A stretch of DNA of 64,000 nt from Nitrospira sp. (GCA_029194725.1 JARFXQ010000002.1:1-64000); one strand, 5' to 3'; shown: positions 50,046 through 59,375, numbered from the stretch's first letter. A program made the numbers and translations. Notes: generated by a model from the letters alone, not told the origin.

Positions 50046-51764
50046 TTACCCAAGCGTCGCCAGCTGCGACAGGTTCACGTCGAACGCCACGACCGGCATG
50101 GCGATCTGCCACCGTTCGAGGACTTCAGGATGGACTTCGCCGATGACGCCGACGGGCTTGCCCGACACGAGAATGCGGCCGGCTCGGCCTTCTAAGAAAG
50201 ACGGGTGCTGCATTGGCTCCAGACTGTACTCCTTACCGAGGTAGTAAAACAGGACATCGAGACTGGAATGGATTTCTGAGAAATGGGTGGTGGCGTGAGC
50301 GATCAAAGCGCCTAAGACGGTTTCCGTTCGAGACCCCAACTCGTGAGTACCATCAGGAATCGCTACATCGCCGGCTTCGAAGAGACGATGGGGATAGAAC
50401 GCCCGGCTCGATGCGGCTTCGATGCGCAGCAAGGAAGGCAGCACCCATTGTCGGAGGCAGGAGAAGCTCAGGGACATGACATTGTCGACCTCGACCGTCC
50501 GCCCCCATTCAGTGCCATCGAGGCGCATGAATTTTGAGTATTGGTCCGGTGAACCGAGAATGTTCGAAATGATTTCCTGAAACCCGAGCCCCACCATCAA
50601 TTCTCGGGATCGATCGGACAGCCGCTCAATGGCGGACAATCCGCCCACAGTAAATTGCACCGGCATGACAGGGGTAAACTCGGCATAGCCACGACTCATC
50701 GCAACGTCTTCGACCACATCCATGATATGCATCAAATCGTGCCGGTACGGCGGGACTGTTGCCTTCACCGATCCCTTTTCTGCCGATACGCCGTACCCAT
50801 ACGCCTCAAGAGCTTGCTTCACGACCGTCTCACCGAGTTCCTGGCCCAGCGCCTGTTCAATCGCTTTGATTCGAATTGTTTTGGGCTTCCCGAGATCATG
50901 CGGCGTTTTCACCCGTTTACCCAGTGTCGTGCTTGTCGGATATTGTATTTCCACCGGCTCAATGGTTGCGCCACGGTCGGCCAAATTCGCCGCAAAGATG
51001 TTTAGCGAAAGTATCACCATGGGAAGGTCTGTTCCGGTCACCTCGACAAAGAGTTCATCATCACCCGCCCGTACTTCTCCGATTTCCCGGCTATTGATGA
51101 TCGGCGGAAACGATAACGGCTGATTCTTCGCATCGCGGAGGATAGGGAGCAGACTCTTGACGGCCAGGATGTGGCCATACTCCAATCCCTTGGGGTGCAC
51201 CATGAGGATCTCCGACAGCGTCATCACTGTTTCCATGCCTAGGGGGGTGAACCGCACCTCATCCGGTTTCACAAGCTCATAGGTGATGGGAAACGCGATC
51301 CTGGGCAACTGATAGATCCCTATGGAGACGGTCTTACGCTTGCGTCCAAAGATGTCGGCCAACTTCTCCTGCGTTTGAATCAGCTGAGCCAAACCCTTCT
51401 CCGTCACCCGAAATCCCCTCGCCGTACAGGCTGCCACATACGGACGCACCTGCTCCATACCGGGCTTCACGGTCAAATGATGCGGCGCCTTCGGTTTGTT
51501 CTCGAAGAAGGAATAGGGTTTCAGCCTGCCTTCTTGCTTGATGCGAATCTGTCTGGCAATCCCTTCGCAACTCCAGAGGTCAGGCCGATTGCTATCTTGT
51601 AGTTCGATGCGCAGCTCTCCGGTTTCAGGGTTGTGCCCCTTCAGTTCGCCTTTCACGAGCATGAGCCACTCCTCCAACTGAGCCATCGTGATGCCACGGC
51701 CGGCGCCGCGATCACTCGTGAGAAGCGATTCCAAATCGTCTTTGAAAATGGTGATCGTGGGCAT
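50046..51764 (-). CDS. pheT: Phenylalanyl-tRNA synthetase beta subunit, archaeal/eukaryotic type
   Basis: 572 residues from the ATG at 51764; the frame extends further but overlaps pheS. The start MPTITIFKDDLESLLTSDRG, the block IELQDSNRPDLWSCEGIARQ and NSREIGEVRAGDDELFVEVT match the compact archaeal/eukaryotic PheT and not the 800-residue bacterial subunit, which has an N-terminal tRNA-binding EMAP-like domain and B5/FDX domains in another order. With PheS it charges tRNA-Phe. It starts 8 bp after pheS and is convergent to rplT. Confidence 0.88.
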   Translation of the reverse strand: MPTITIFKDDLESLLTSDRGAGRGITMAQLEEWLMLVKGELKGHNPETGELRIELQDSNRPDLWSCEGIARQIRIKQEGRLKPYSFFENKPKAPHHLTVKPGMEQVRPYVAACTARGFRVTEKGLAQLIQTQEKLADIFGRKRKTVSIGIYQLPRIAFPITYELVKPDEVRFTPLGMETVMTLSEILMVHPKGLEYGHILAVKSLLPILRDAKNQPLSFPPIINSREIGEVRAGDDELFVEVTGTDLPMVILSLNIFAANLADRGATIEPVEIQYPTSTTLGKRVKTPHDLGKPKTIRIKAIEQALGQELGETVVKQALEAYGYGVSAEKGSVKATVPPYRHDLMHIMDVVEDVAMSRGYAEFTPVMPVQFTVGGLSAIERLSDRSRELMVGLGFQEIISNILGSPDQYSKFMRLDGTEWGRTVEVDNVMSLSFSCLRQWVLPSLLRIEAASSRAFYPHRLFEAGDVAIPDGTHELGSRTETVLGALIAHATTHFSEIHSSLDVLFYYLGKEYSLEPMQHPSFLEGRAGRILVSGKPVGVIGEVHPEVLERWQIAMPVVAFDVNLSQLATLG

Positions 51765-51772
51765 AAGCGCAG

Positions 51773-53338
51773 TTAGAACAGACCTCTGGTCGTACGGATC
51801 AATTCCAGGTTGTCGGTGAAGAGCTCGCGTATGTCGTGGACGCCCAACGCCACCATCGCCATGCGATCGAGCCCCAACCCCCAAGCAATGACCGGTACTG
51901 TGACCCCGAGCGGCAGGGTCACCTCTGAACGAAAGAGACCGGCGCCGCCGAGTTCGATCCATCCCAAGTGTGGATGTCGCACATGCAACTCGACCGACGG
52001 TTCGGTGAAGGGAAAATACGCCGGCACGAACTTCACTTCCTTGGCCTGAGCCACTTCGTGGGCAAACAAATTCAAGAGCCCCAACAGTGTCCTGAAGTTG
52101 ATGTCTTCTCCCAGCACAATCCCCTCCACCTGGAAAAAATCCGTTGCGTGGGTGGCATCGACTTGGTCATAGCGAAAACACCGGGCAATCGAGAAATACT
52201 TCCCAGGAATGTTAGGAGAGGCCGCAAGCGTTCGAGCCGAAACCGCCGTGCCCTGACTGCGCAATACCAACCGTTTGGCCCGATGAACATCGAACGAATA
52301 GCCCCACCCCGTGGAACCAGTTTCAGCGCCGTTCTCATGCACCTTGGCAACACGCGACAAGAACGGCTCGTCCGCGGCGGTGGTATGGCTGGGCTCCTTT
52401 ACGAAATAGACGTCATGAATGTCCCGAGCCGGATGGAATTGCGGCATGAAGAGAGCATCCATGTCCCAGAACTCCGTTTCGACCAGCGCTCCTCGCATCT
52501 CCAGAAACCCCATGCTCACGAGTTTAGTCTTAACGGTATCGAGAAATTCGCGATAGGGGTGTTTCTTCCCAGTTCCGATGCGAGGCGGGCGCAGACTGAT
52601 CGTGTACTTTCTAAATCGCTTCTGGCGCCAACTCCCATCCTTCAACAAGTCGGGAGTCACCTGCGATACCTCCTCAGCCACCCCTTGCTTCAGCAGTTGT
52701 TTCGCCGCGCTTGCCCCATCGGTGGATAATATGAATGAGCGGGCCACCCGTTCGTCTACCCGAAACGGCTCTTTGGCGTTGCCTCGTTTCACGGCAAAGT
52801 CTTCAATGACCTGTCGATGAACACCCGTGAAACTCTTCAGCTCCTTCGGCGAGTCATGCATTTCTGCCAGGAGCGTTCGGATCGCCTCGGCCGTCGGACT
52901 CTGACGTCCGGTTGTTTCGATACAACCCCCTTGGATGATCAGGAGCGCTCCTTCCTTCTTGAGTCGTCCGACGGCTTTGCTGACATCGGAAGGATCTAGT
53001 CCTCCTTGGGCCTGAAGATCGGGAATGGTCAGTCGCGTCCCTGTGCCGGTTGCTTCACGCGCTGCAGCCAGGACTCGCTCAAGAGGCGAAGCGGTCAGGT
53101 AATACTCCTCCCCGATCTTCGTCAGCGACACTATGGGAGTCACAGTCTCTGTCTGGATTGCGATCAACGATTTGGCAAGCAGCCATTCCACGGCCATACT
53201 CAGTTGGGAAGGCTCTAATTCAGCGGCTGCAGCCAACTGCTCACTGCTCAAAGCGGTGCCAGGCGGCGCTGCGCCCAACGTCGTGAGGACTTTGATTTCG
53301 AGGGGATGAAGGCTGTCGATGACTGTGAAGATGTCCAC
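51773..53338 (-). CDS. pheS: Phenylalanyl-tRNA synthetase alpha subunit, archaeal/eukaryotic type
   Basis: 521 residues from the GTG at 53338, the only start that fits before rpe begins; the frame is open to 53500 through rpe. The N-terminal 220 residues hold winged-helix units (DSLHPLEIKVLTTLGAAPPG, EYYLTASPLERVLAA), a mark of archaeal-type PheS. The catalytic core follows: HPYREFLDTVKTKLVSMGFL, FMPQFHPARDIHDVYFV, CFRYDQVDATHATDFFQVEG (motif 2) and VIAWGLGLDRMAMVALGVHD (motif 3). It pairs with pheT, and ends in the order rpe-pheS-pheT. Confidence 0.88.
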   Translation of the reverse strand: MDIFTVIDSLHPLEIKVLTTLGAAPPGTALSSEQLAAAAELEPSQLSMAVEWLLAKSLIAIQTETVTPIVSLTKIGEEYYLTASPLERVLAAAREATGTGTRLTIPDLQAQGGLDPSDVSKAVGRLKKEGALLIIQGGCIETTGRQSPTAEAIRTLLAEMHDSPKELKSFTGVHRQVIEDFAVKRGNAKEPFRVDERVARSFILSTDGASAAKQLLKQGVAEEVSQVTPDLLKDGSWRQKRFRKYTISLRPPRIGTGKKHPYREFLDTVKTKLVSMGFLEMRGALVETEFWDMDALFMPQFHPARDIHDVYFVKEPSHTTAADEPFLSRVAKVHENGAETGSTGWGYSFDVHRAKRLVLRSQGTAVSARTLAASPNIPGKYFSIARCFRYDQVDATHATDFFQVEGIVLGEDINFRTLLGLLNLFAHEVAQAKEVKFVPAYFPFTEPSVELHVRHPHLGWIELGGAGLFRSEVTLPLGVTVPVIAWGLGLDRMAMVALGVHDIRELFTDNLELIRTTRGLF

Positions 53339-53348
53339 CCTCAATGGC

Positions 53349-54050
53349 CTATCGATTGATCGCTGCACGGGGCGCCGATTGAACGACGGTCTCTGCGACT
53401 GCTCGCATGGCTGCGATCGTCGCTGTATAGTCGTGTTGAGAAAAGATAGCTGAGCCTGCCACAAGAGCCGTGGCGCCGGCAGCCACGATTTCCCGCGCAT
53501 TGTCCACCTTCACACCGCCATCGACTTCAAGCAACGCGTGGCTTTTTATCTGATCCAATCTTGTCCGAGCCTCGGTGATCTTCCGAAGCACGGAGGGAAT
53601 GAACGTTTGGCCACCAAATCCTGGATTCACCGACATGATCAGCATCAGATCGACATCTCCTAAGATCTCCTGAAGCAACGAGAGGGGAGTGGCAGGATTT
53701 AGCGTCACCCCAGCCTTGACTCCCCGTTCCTTAATCGATTGAATCGTTCGGTGAAGATGCGGACAGGCTTCAACGTGAACGGTCAGATAATCAGCGCCAG
53801 CTTCAGCGAACTCAGGGATGAAGGCATCAGCGTTGGTGATCATTAAATGAACGTCGAGCGGTAGCTTGGTAACTTTTTTCAGGCTTTCGACGATGGGTGG
53901 CCCAACCGTCAGGTTCGGCACGAAATGGCCGTCCATCACATCAACATGCAGCAGGTCGGCACCAGCTCGCTCCACTGCGGAAACCTCGTCGGCCAAGCGC
54001 GCGAAGTCGGCTGAAAGAATCGAGGGCGCAATATAAATCGGGTGACCCAT
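53349..54050 (-). CDS. rpe: Ribulose-phosphate 3-epimerase
   Basis: Interconverts ribulose 5-phosphate and xylulose 5-phosphate in the pentose phosphate and Calvin cycles. 233 residues from the ATG at 54050, behind AAGGAGGGG. TIM-barrel text: IAPSILSADFARLADEV, HVDVMDGHFVPNLTVGPPIV, HLMITNADAFIPEFAEAGAD, MSVNPGFGGQTFIPSVLRKI, EVDGGVKVDNAREIVAAGAT. All metal-binding His and Asp residues are present. It overlaps rsmB at TAATG. Confidence 0.97.
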   Translation of the reverse strand: MGHPIYIAPSILSADFARLADEVSAVERAGADLLHVDVMDGHFVPNLTVGPPIVESLKKVTKLPLDVHLMITNADAFIPEFAEAGADYLTVHVEACPHLHRTIQSIKERGVKAGVTLNPATPLSLLQEILGDVDLMLIMSVNPGFGGQTFIPSVLRKITEARTRLDQIKSHALLEVDGGVKVDNAREIVAAGATALVAGSAIFSQHDYTATIAAMRAVAETVVQSAPRAAINR

Positions 54051-55474
54051 TACCCCTCCTTCTTCCGTAGGCGGGCGGCATAAAAGCCATCCATCCCGCA
54101 TTCGTTGCCCATGGTGGAGAGCGCGCCGCAGATGTTCACAAAGGAGAGAGCAGCCGTGGGGAGCCACGGCGCCACAGATTCACGCGTCCATCCAGGATAG
54201 GCCTGACAAAAACGACTCACGACCTCTTCGGTCTCTTCCGTTTCTGTCGAGCAGGTACTATAGACCAGCACTCCCCCGGGTCGCAAGCAAGTAGCCACCG
54301 AGGCAAGGATTTCGGCTTGAAGTTTCTGGTGCCTGGCGAACGCCAAACTGTCCTTCCGCCATTTCGCCTCAGGATGTCGACGCAACACGCCCATGCCGCT
54401 GCAAGGGGCATCCACGAGGATGCGATCGAACAACGCTCCACCTCGCAGATTCGATCCAAGTTCGATCATTCCAGACCATTCGGACGGGTTTCTCACATCG
54501 CCGACGATCGGCACGACGCTCTGAACGCGCAATCTTCCACAATTTTGTCGCAGCAGGTCTATCCGGGAAGTTTTTCGATCAACCGCGTAGATCGTTCCGC
54601 GATCGCCCATGAGTTCGGCAAGGTGCGTCGTCTTGCCGCCAGGAGCGGCGCAGGCATCAAGCACGGTTTCGCCCGGTTGCGGATCAAGGATCGGAGGAAT
54701 GAGTTGCGCCGCCTCATCTTCCACATAGAAATCGCCCGCCTCGAACCCTGGCAACGATGTGACATCTCGGCCTTCCTCCAGCACAACTCCAACCGGGCTG
54801 AAAATGGTAGGGCGGGCAGTCACTCCTCCTTGTCCCAAACGCTCCAGGAACTCTTCCCTGGTTAGCCGATTAGCGTTCACCCGAAGCGTGACGCTCGGAA
54901 CCCTGTGGCTTGCTCGACAAGCCGATTCTGCTTCGTTAAGCCCCACACGATCAAGCCACCGTTCCGTCAGCCGCTCAGGGATTCCATAACGGATGGACAG
55001 AGATCGAACCGGGTCTACGGCAGGATCTGGGAAAGGCGGCGCCGGTACACGAATGAGGTTGCGCAGGACTCCGTTCATCAAGCCACTCCAATCGCGTCCC
55101 AGTTGTTTGGCGTAGAATTTGGCCAGCCGGACGGATTCATCCACCGCTGCTGAAGCAGGGATGCGATCCAAAAACAACAGCTGATAGGCGCCAAGCCGCA
55201 GCAATATTTGAACGACGGTAGGCAATCTGTGGAGGGGCTTGGAGAGTACCGCGTCAAGTCTCCAATCGATCGTCTCTTGCCGTCGCAACACCCCATACAC
55301 CAGTTCCATCACCAACGAACGGTCACGTGGCTGCGACACCGATGCGGCTTGTTGTTCGATCAACTCATCAAGTGAGTGGTCAGACCGCCGACTCGAAAGA
55401 AGAACGGAGAGGGCGATCGCTCGCGACGACGGTCCTGGTGCGTCACTCTCCATAATTCGTTCGTGGGCTTCCAT
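54050..55474 (-). CDS. rsmB: 16S rRNA (cytosine-967-C5)-methyltransferase RsmB
   Basis: 474 residues. The N-terminal NusB-like domain (about 15-150; RAIALSVLLSSRRSDHSLDE, LVYGVLRRQETIDWRLDAVL) and a linker lead to the SAM-dependent domain: DACAAPGGKTTHLAELMGDR, VDAPCSGMGVLRRHPEAKWR with the PCS catalytic-release Cys, and VYSTCSTETEETEEVV with the TCS nucleophile Cys. Both cysteines are present. It methylates C967 in E. coli 16S rRNA. It lies 36 bp after fmt and overlaps rpe by 1 bp, the common fmt-rsmB(-rpe) order. Confidence 0.95.
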   Translation of the reverse strand: MEAHERIMESDAPGPSSRAIALSVLLSSRRSDHSLDELIEQQAASVSQPRDRSLVMELVYGVLRRQETIDWRLDAVLSKPLHRLPTVVQILLRLGAYQLLFLDRIPASAAVDESVRLAKFYAKQLGRDWSGLMNGVLRNLIRVPAPPFPDPAVDPVRSLSIRYGIPERLTERWLDRVGLNEAESACRASHRVPSVTLRVNANRLTREEFLERLGQGGVTARPTIFSPVGVVLEEGRDVTSLPGFEAGDFYVEDEAAQLIPPILDPQPGETVLDACAAPGGKTTHLAELMGDRGTIYAVDRKTSRIDLLRQNCGRLRVQSVVPIVGDVRNPSEWSGMIELGSNLRGGALFDRILVDAPCSGMGVLRRHPEAKWRKDSLAFARHQKLQAEILASVATCLRPGGVLVYSTCSTETEETEEVVSRFCQAYPGWTRESVAPWLPTAALSFVNICGALSTMGNECGMDGFYAARLRKKEG

Positions 55475-55510
55475 TTGCCCTAAGAAGTGAAACAGTTGTG
55501 AGGAAAAGGA

Positions 55511-56452
55511 TTATGCAACCGATGAAACCAATTGCCCACCGACCGTGACTCGGTGTCCAGCCAAGAATTGGCTGACCGACATGCGTTTCGAATTGGCAGT
55601 CTGAATTTCACGGATGTCGAGAAGACCATCGCCTGTCGCCACCTCGATTGCCTGCTTATTCACAGCGACGATGGTTCCTGGTTTTTCGCTCGTCGCACTC
55701 ACATTCGAAACCGCCTTCCAGATGCTCCATCGCTCTGCACCGAAAAACGTATAGGCCCCCGGCCATGGAGACAGCCCTCGCACTCGATTGGCAAGCGCAG
55801 TTGCAGTCATCGTCCAATCGATCAGGCCGTCTTCTTTCTTCAAGAGCGGCGCCAAAGTTGCCAGCCCATCGTCTTGCTTCCTCGGTATCAATGTCCCGGC
55901 TTTCAGTTGTGTAATCGTGTCGACAAGCAGTCGCCCGCCCAGCTCTGCCAGACGAGGCGCCAACGTCCCTGCCGTGTCGTCAGGCGAGATCTCCAACTTC
56001 TCCTGGAGCAGCATCGGCCCCGTATCCATTCCTTCATCCATGAGCATCGTGGTAATACCGGTTTCGGTCTCGCCATTGATGACAGCCCACTGGACCGGGG
56101 CTGCGCCTCGATATTTCGGCAACAGTGAGCCATGCACATTCACGCAACCCATCGGAGGAAGGCGAAGAATCGGTGTATGCAGGATGCGTCCGTAGGCTGC
56201 GACAGCGATCAGATCAGGCTGCCAGGATGACAAAGCTTGCAAAAATTCCGATGTCCGAATCTTGAGCGGTTGCAGCACAGGAATCTCGGCTCGCTCAGCG
56301 AGAAGTTTCACCGGTGGTGAGACAAGCTGTTGTCCGCGCCCCTTCGGTCGATCCGGTTGCGTCACGACCCCGACCACCTGATCGTCAGATCGAAGGAGTG
56401 CTTCGAGCGGCGGCACGGCAAACTCCGGTGTACCCATGTAGACGATGCGCAT
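55511..56452 (-). CDS. fmt: Methionyl-tRNA formyltransferase
   Basis: Formylates Met on the initiator tRNA using 10-formyl-THF. 313 residues: MRIVYMGTPEFAVPPLEALL, VTQPDRPKGRGQQL, and the catalytic block NVHGSLLPKYRGAAPVQWAV with Asn and His, plus the Asp in ETGITTMLMDEGMDTGPML. A C-terminal OB domain follows (NRVRGLSPWPGAYTFFGAER). Its start is 87 bp from the initiator tRNA gene, which is divergent. No def gene is adjacent. Confidence 0.96.
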   Translation of the reverse strand: MRIVYMGTPEFAVPPLEALLRSDDQVVGVVTQPDRPKGRGQQLVSPPVKLLAERAEIPVLQPLKIRTSEFLQALSSWQPDLIAVAAYGRILHTPILRLPPMGCVNVHGSLLPKYRGAAPVQWAVINGETETGITTMLMDEGMDTGPMLLQEKLEISPDDTAGTLAPRLAELGGRLLVDTITQLKAGTLIPRKQDDGLATLAPLLKKEDGLIDWTMTATALANRVRGLSPWPGAYTFFGAERWSIWKAVSNVSATSEKPGTIVAVNKQAIEVATGDGLLDIREIQTANSKRMSVSQFLAGHRVTVGGQLVSSVA

Positions 56453-56504
56453 GTCACCGCTTTAACATCGCAACGACGAGAATGCAATCGTGTAAGGCCT
56501 TAAC

Positions 56505-56534
56505 TTGACTTGCCATTCAGCCGTTTGTTAGCAT
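56505..56534 (+). promoter_or_regulatory. Promoter of the initiator tRNA gene
   Basis: TTGACT (56505-56510), an 18-nt spacer and TAGCAT (56529-56534), the same design as before tRNA-Val. The predicted start (about 56540-56541) coincides with the mature 5' end of the tRNA, so there may be almost no leader. Confidence 0.6.
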
Positions 56535-56539
56535 TCCCT

Positions 56540-56616
<77 letters not shown>

Positions 56617-56858
56617 TTTTTGAACTCTGCCATACAAAGTTAACTTCTTCCCCTAAATAACGTTCACTGGAGCCTCCTCGGGTATGTGTTTCTCGAGCAA
56701 GTCGAGCGTGCGATCGATGTGTATGCCCTTCTTTCTGGGGATGGACATAACGCTTGCGCTGCTGATAGAAATCTGATGCTAGTTACATACACCAAGACTG
56801 TCTCGAGTGTGTCTCTTGAGCGTATTGAAAGATTTTGGTAGAGCCAAGAAGTAGCACA

Positions 56859-57800
56859 ATGGAACACGTTGCCCAGCGAAGAGGGATCACTGCCCTTCGA
56901 GACAACCTATGGGATACCTGGATTGCCGATCAATGCCGAAGCGTGAAGCGCCAGGTCATGCGTCGGTCGGAAGGTGAGGTTCTCCTGCTGCGGAGATATT
57001 TTCAGATCCATGGCAAACCTCTCAACTTGACGAATCCCCGAACTTTCACGGAGAAGCTGTTTTGGCGCATGATTACCTGGAATCGAGGTGACATGCCCCC
57101 TCGGTTTACTCGGCTGGCGGATAAGTATGCGGTACGAGCTCATATAGCAAGCACGGTTGGCGAGAAGTATCTAACCAAGCTCTTATGGCATGGGAATGAC
57201 CCCCGTGCGATCCCGTTTGATCTGCTGCCGGCCGAGTACGTGATCAAGCCGAGCCATGCCGCCGAACAAGTGATCATTGTCAAGGGACATGCGGACCGAG
57301 ATGAGATCGTCAGGACAGTCTCGGGCTGGTTGGCTAGCAATTATTATTGGCACGGGCGAGAGTATCAGTACTACGGCATTAAACCCCGTATTGTAATTGA
57401 GGAATGCCTGAAAGATCAGGATGGCAATCCACCGCTCGACTATAAGTTCTACTGTTTCAACGGCATGCCCGACCAGATTATCGTACGCAATCATACCCAC
57501 GACATTCACCCCATCTTCGATACCTCATGGAATCTACTCGATCTTGTTGTTTCAAACTGTACAGTGAGGCCGTTGGTGCCAAAACCGGTCAATCTCGATG
57601 AGATGCTTGCACTTGCCGCGAAGCTGTCGACCGGGTTCGGGTTCGTCCGCGTGGATTTGTACAATGTCAGAGGACATGTCTATTTTGGAGAGCTCACCTT
57701 TACTCCAGCAGGAGGAATCCTAAAATATACCCCTGAAAGTTGGGATTTGAAACATGGTGATAAATGGGATCTGTCATTAGATGTGAAAACTAGAACTTGA
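56859..57800 (+). CDS. TupA-like ATP-grasp protein
   Basis: 313 residues from the ATG at 56859 (a TTG at 56835 is less likely). The text NPRTFTEKLFWRMITWNRGD, LADKYAVRAHIASTVGEKYL, EYVIKPSHAAEQVIIVKGHA, DYKFYCFNGMPDQIIVRNHT and GFVRVDLYNVRGHVYFGELT matches the TupA-like ATP-grasp family found in capsule, teichuronopeptide and other surface-polymer loci. ATP-grasp enzymes ligate a carboxylate to an amine or thiol through an acyl phosphate. Ligand unknown. A YqcI/YcgG-DUF1989 pair follows 145 bp downstream on the same strand; co-transcription is possible. A 7-bp hairpin (57842-57859) lies in the gap. Confidence 0.8.
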   Translation: MEHVAQRRGITALRDNLWDTWIADQCRSVKRQVMRRSEGEVLLLRRYFQIHGKPLNLTNPRTFTEKLFWRMITWNRGDMPPRFTRLADKYAVRAHIASTVGEKYLTKLLWHGNDPRAIPFDLLPAEYVIKPSHAAEQVIIVKGHADRDEIVRTVSGWLASNYYWHGREYQYYGIKPRIVIEECLKDQDGNPPLDYKFYCFNGMPDQIIVRNHTHDIHPIFDTSWNLLDLVVSNCTVRPLVPKPVNLDEMLALAAKLSTGFGFVRVDLYNVRGHVYFGELTFTPAGGILKYTPESWDLKHGDKWDLSLDVKTRT

Positions 57801-57945
57801 CATGACGGCTAGAAGCCTCCCTTTCGCAGGAAGTGGACAAGAGCTCTAACGATAGAGCTGAAGCTCTTCAAACCAACGGGGGAGTATTGATACTGTCAAG
57901 AGAGTGAAGGTTTGTTCTCGCTTTTAAATATCTAGAGGACTTATC

Positions 57946-58788
57946 ATGCAACTGGATCCCCATCACATGCCACTTAGTGTGGGCAAGGACATCGTCAACA
58001 GCGATGCAAGCTTGTGGAATCCCTTGTCAGCCGATCCAGCGGCAAGCCGGTTCTCGAGCTACGCGGCCTTCAACGGGACAACGGTTACTAGACTGCTGGC
58101 ACCTGAGGTACCGGTCGATGCCGAGCTCGTCGATGCCCATGACCTGCTCAGGCAGCAGATCTTGGGCCAGTTCTACCCATGCACCGGTGCAATTTCCGCC
58201 TTTAACCAAAAGAGCTATCGCTTCGGATTATACCCGGAGCTTGCCAGTGATAGCGCGGTGCGTGCCGTCTGCCATGATCTGTATTGCTTCTTGCGCGAAT
58301 TCCCGTTCGTCGATAACCATTTTATTACTTTCATTTCAATGTTTCGTGGCCCATTGATCGAATCGGAACAACACTTTGAGGATTTGCTGTGGACTCAGCT
58401 TCAAGCCATGCACTCCGTGGACTCCGAATTTTTTGCTTGGGATAACAGTGTGGCTGACGACCCAGCCAGCCACCAGTTTTCGTACAGCATCGGAGGTCGA
58501 TCTATGTACGTCATTGGGATGCACTCTCAGGCCTCGCGTCTCGCGCGAACCCGTCCGTACCCGACCATGGTGTTCAATCTGCACCAGCAATTTGAACGGT
58601 TACGCGCCCTCGGAAAGTTTGAAACCATGAAGCAGACAATTCGGTCTCGCGAGACGGCATTCCAGGGTTCGATCAACCCTATGCTGACCAGCTTTGGTGA
58701 AAGCTCTGAGGCACGTCAATATTCGGGTCGGGCCGTTCCATCTGATTGGTCTTGCCCTTTCCATACTAATAAAAATGACCCAGCGTGA
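57946..58788 (+). CDS. YqcI/YcgG-family protein (GntA-type haem-dependent guanidine N-hydroxylase homologue)
   Basis: 280 residues. Family text: QFYPCTGAISAFNQKSYRFG, DLYCFLREFPFVDNHFITFI, FEDLLWTQLQAMHSVD, FSYSIGGRSMYVIGMHSQAS, RPYPTMVFNLHQQFERLR, INPMLTSFGESSEARQYSGR and the C-terminal WSCPFH. The YqcI/YcgG family includes GntA of guanitoxin biosynthesis, which hydroxylates a guanidine nitrogen, and related arginine N-hydroxylases. The substrate here is unknown; arginine or another guanidine is an inference from the family. GAGGAC precedes the ATG at good spacing. It overlaps the DUF1989 gene by 4 bp (GTGA). Confidence 0.85.
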   Translation: MQLDPHHMPLSVGKDIVNSDASLWNPLSADPAASRFSSYAAFNGTTVTRLLAPEVPVDAELVDAHDLLRQQILGQFYPCTGAISAFNQKSYRFGLYPELASDSAVRAVCHDLYCFLREFPFVDNHFITFISMFRGPLIESEQHFEDLLWTQLQAMHSVDSEFFAWDNSVADDPASHQFSYSIGGRSMYVIGMHSQASRLARTRPYPTMVFNLHQQFERLRALGKFETMKQTIRSRETAFQGSINPMLTSFGESSEARQYSGRAVPSDWSCPFHTNKNDPA

Positions 58789-59375
58789 CTTCTAACACCA
58801 TCCACATTCCGCCGCAGAGTGGTCGGTCTTTCAAGATCAAGCAGGGGAAAATACTACGAGTTGTCGATCCTTTTGGCGAGCAAGTCGCCGACCTCTTTGC
58901 GTTCGGCGAGCACGATCATGATTGCCGACTTTCTTCAGGTCGTTCGCTGGATTATGCCGGCCGGATCTATCTGACGACGGACGACATTCTCTATGCGAAT
59001 AACAGTAAACCCATGTTCACTATTGTAGAGGACACGGTCGGGCTACACGATTTCTTGCTGACGCCGTGCAGCCAGGAGATGTTCGAGATTTTGTACAAGC
59101 ACAAGGGCCATCATCCGAGCTGTTTTGAGAATCTCCGTCTTTGTCTGAGGGAATACGGCATCTCAGGAGCCGATATCTCTACGACGTTCAATATATTCAT
59201 GAACGTTAAGATCGATCGACATGGGAAATTGACTGTGGGCGTGCCTATGTCAAAGGCTGGGGACCACATCGACCTGCGAGCGGAAATCGATATGATCTGT
59301 GGACTGACAGCCTGCTCTGCTGAAGGGTCAAACAACGGTCAGTTCAAGCCGATCAACTTTTCGATCCTAGGTTGA
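58785..59375 (+). CDS. DUF1989 (urea-carboxylase-associated family) protein
   Basis: 196 residues from a GTG at 58785 that overlaps the upstream stop. The text HIPPQSGRSFKIKQGKILRV, VADLFAFGEHDHDCRLSSGRSL, TVGLHDFLLTPCSQEMFEIL, HPSCFENLRLCLREYGISG, FNIFMNVKIDRHGKLTVG and GDHIDLRAEIDMICGLTACS matches DUF1989. Family members include the subunits of carboxyguanidine deiminase in guanidine degradation, and others of unknown role. The Cys and His of HPSC and CSAEGSNNG are the likely metal ligands. Coupled to a guanidine-hydroxylase homologue, it probably acts on the same small molecule (inference). Confidence 0.85.
   Translation: MTSNTIHIPPQSGRSFKIKQGKILRVVDPFGEQVADLFAFGEHDHDCRLSSGRSLDYAGRIYLTTDDILYANNSKPMFTIVEDTVGLHDFLLTPCSQEMFEILYKHKGHHPSCFENLRLCLREYGISGADISTTFNIFMNVKIDRHGKLTVGVPMSKAGDHIDLRAEIDMICGLTACSAEGSNNGQFKPINFSILG

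Noticed and set aside
57842..57859. AGCTCTA/TAGAGCT hairpin between the ATP-grasp and YqcI/YcgG genes, as a terminator
   Set aside because: The stem is 7 bp and no T-run follows. It is too weak to separate the genes into two units with confidence.
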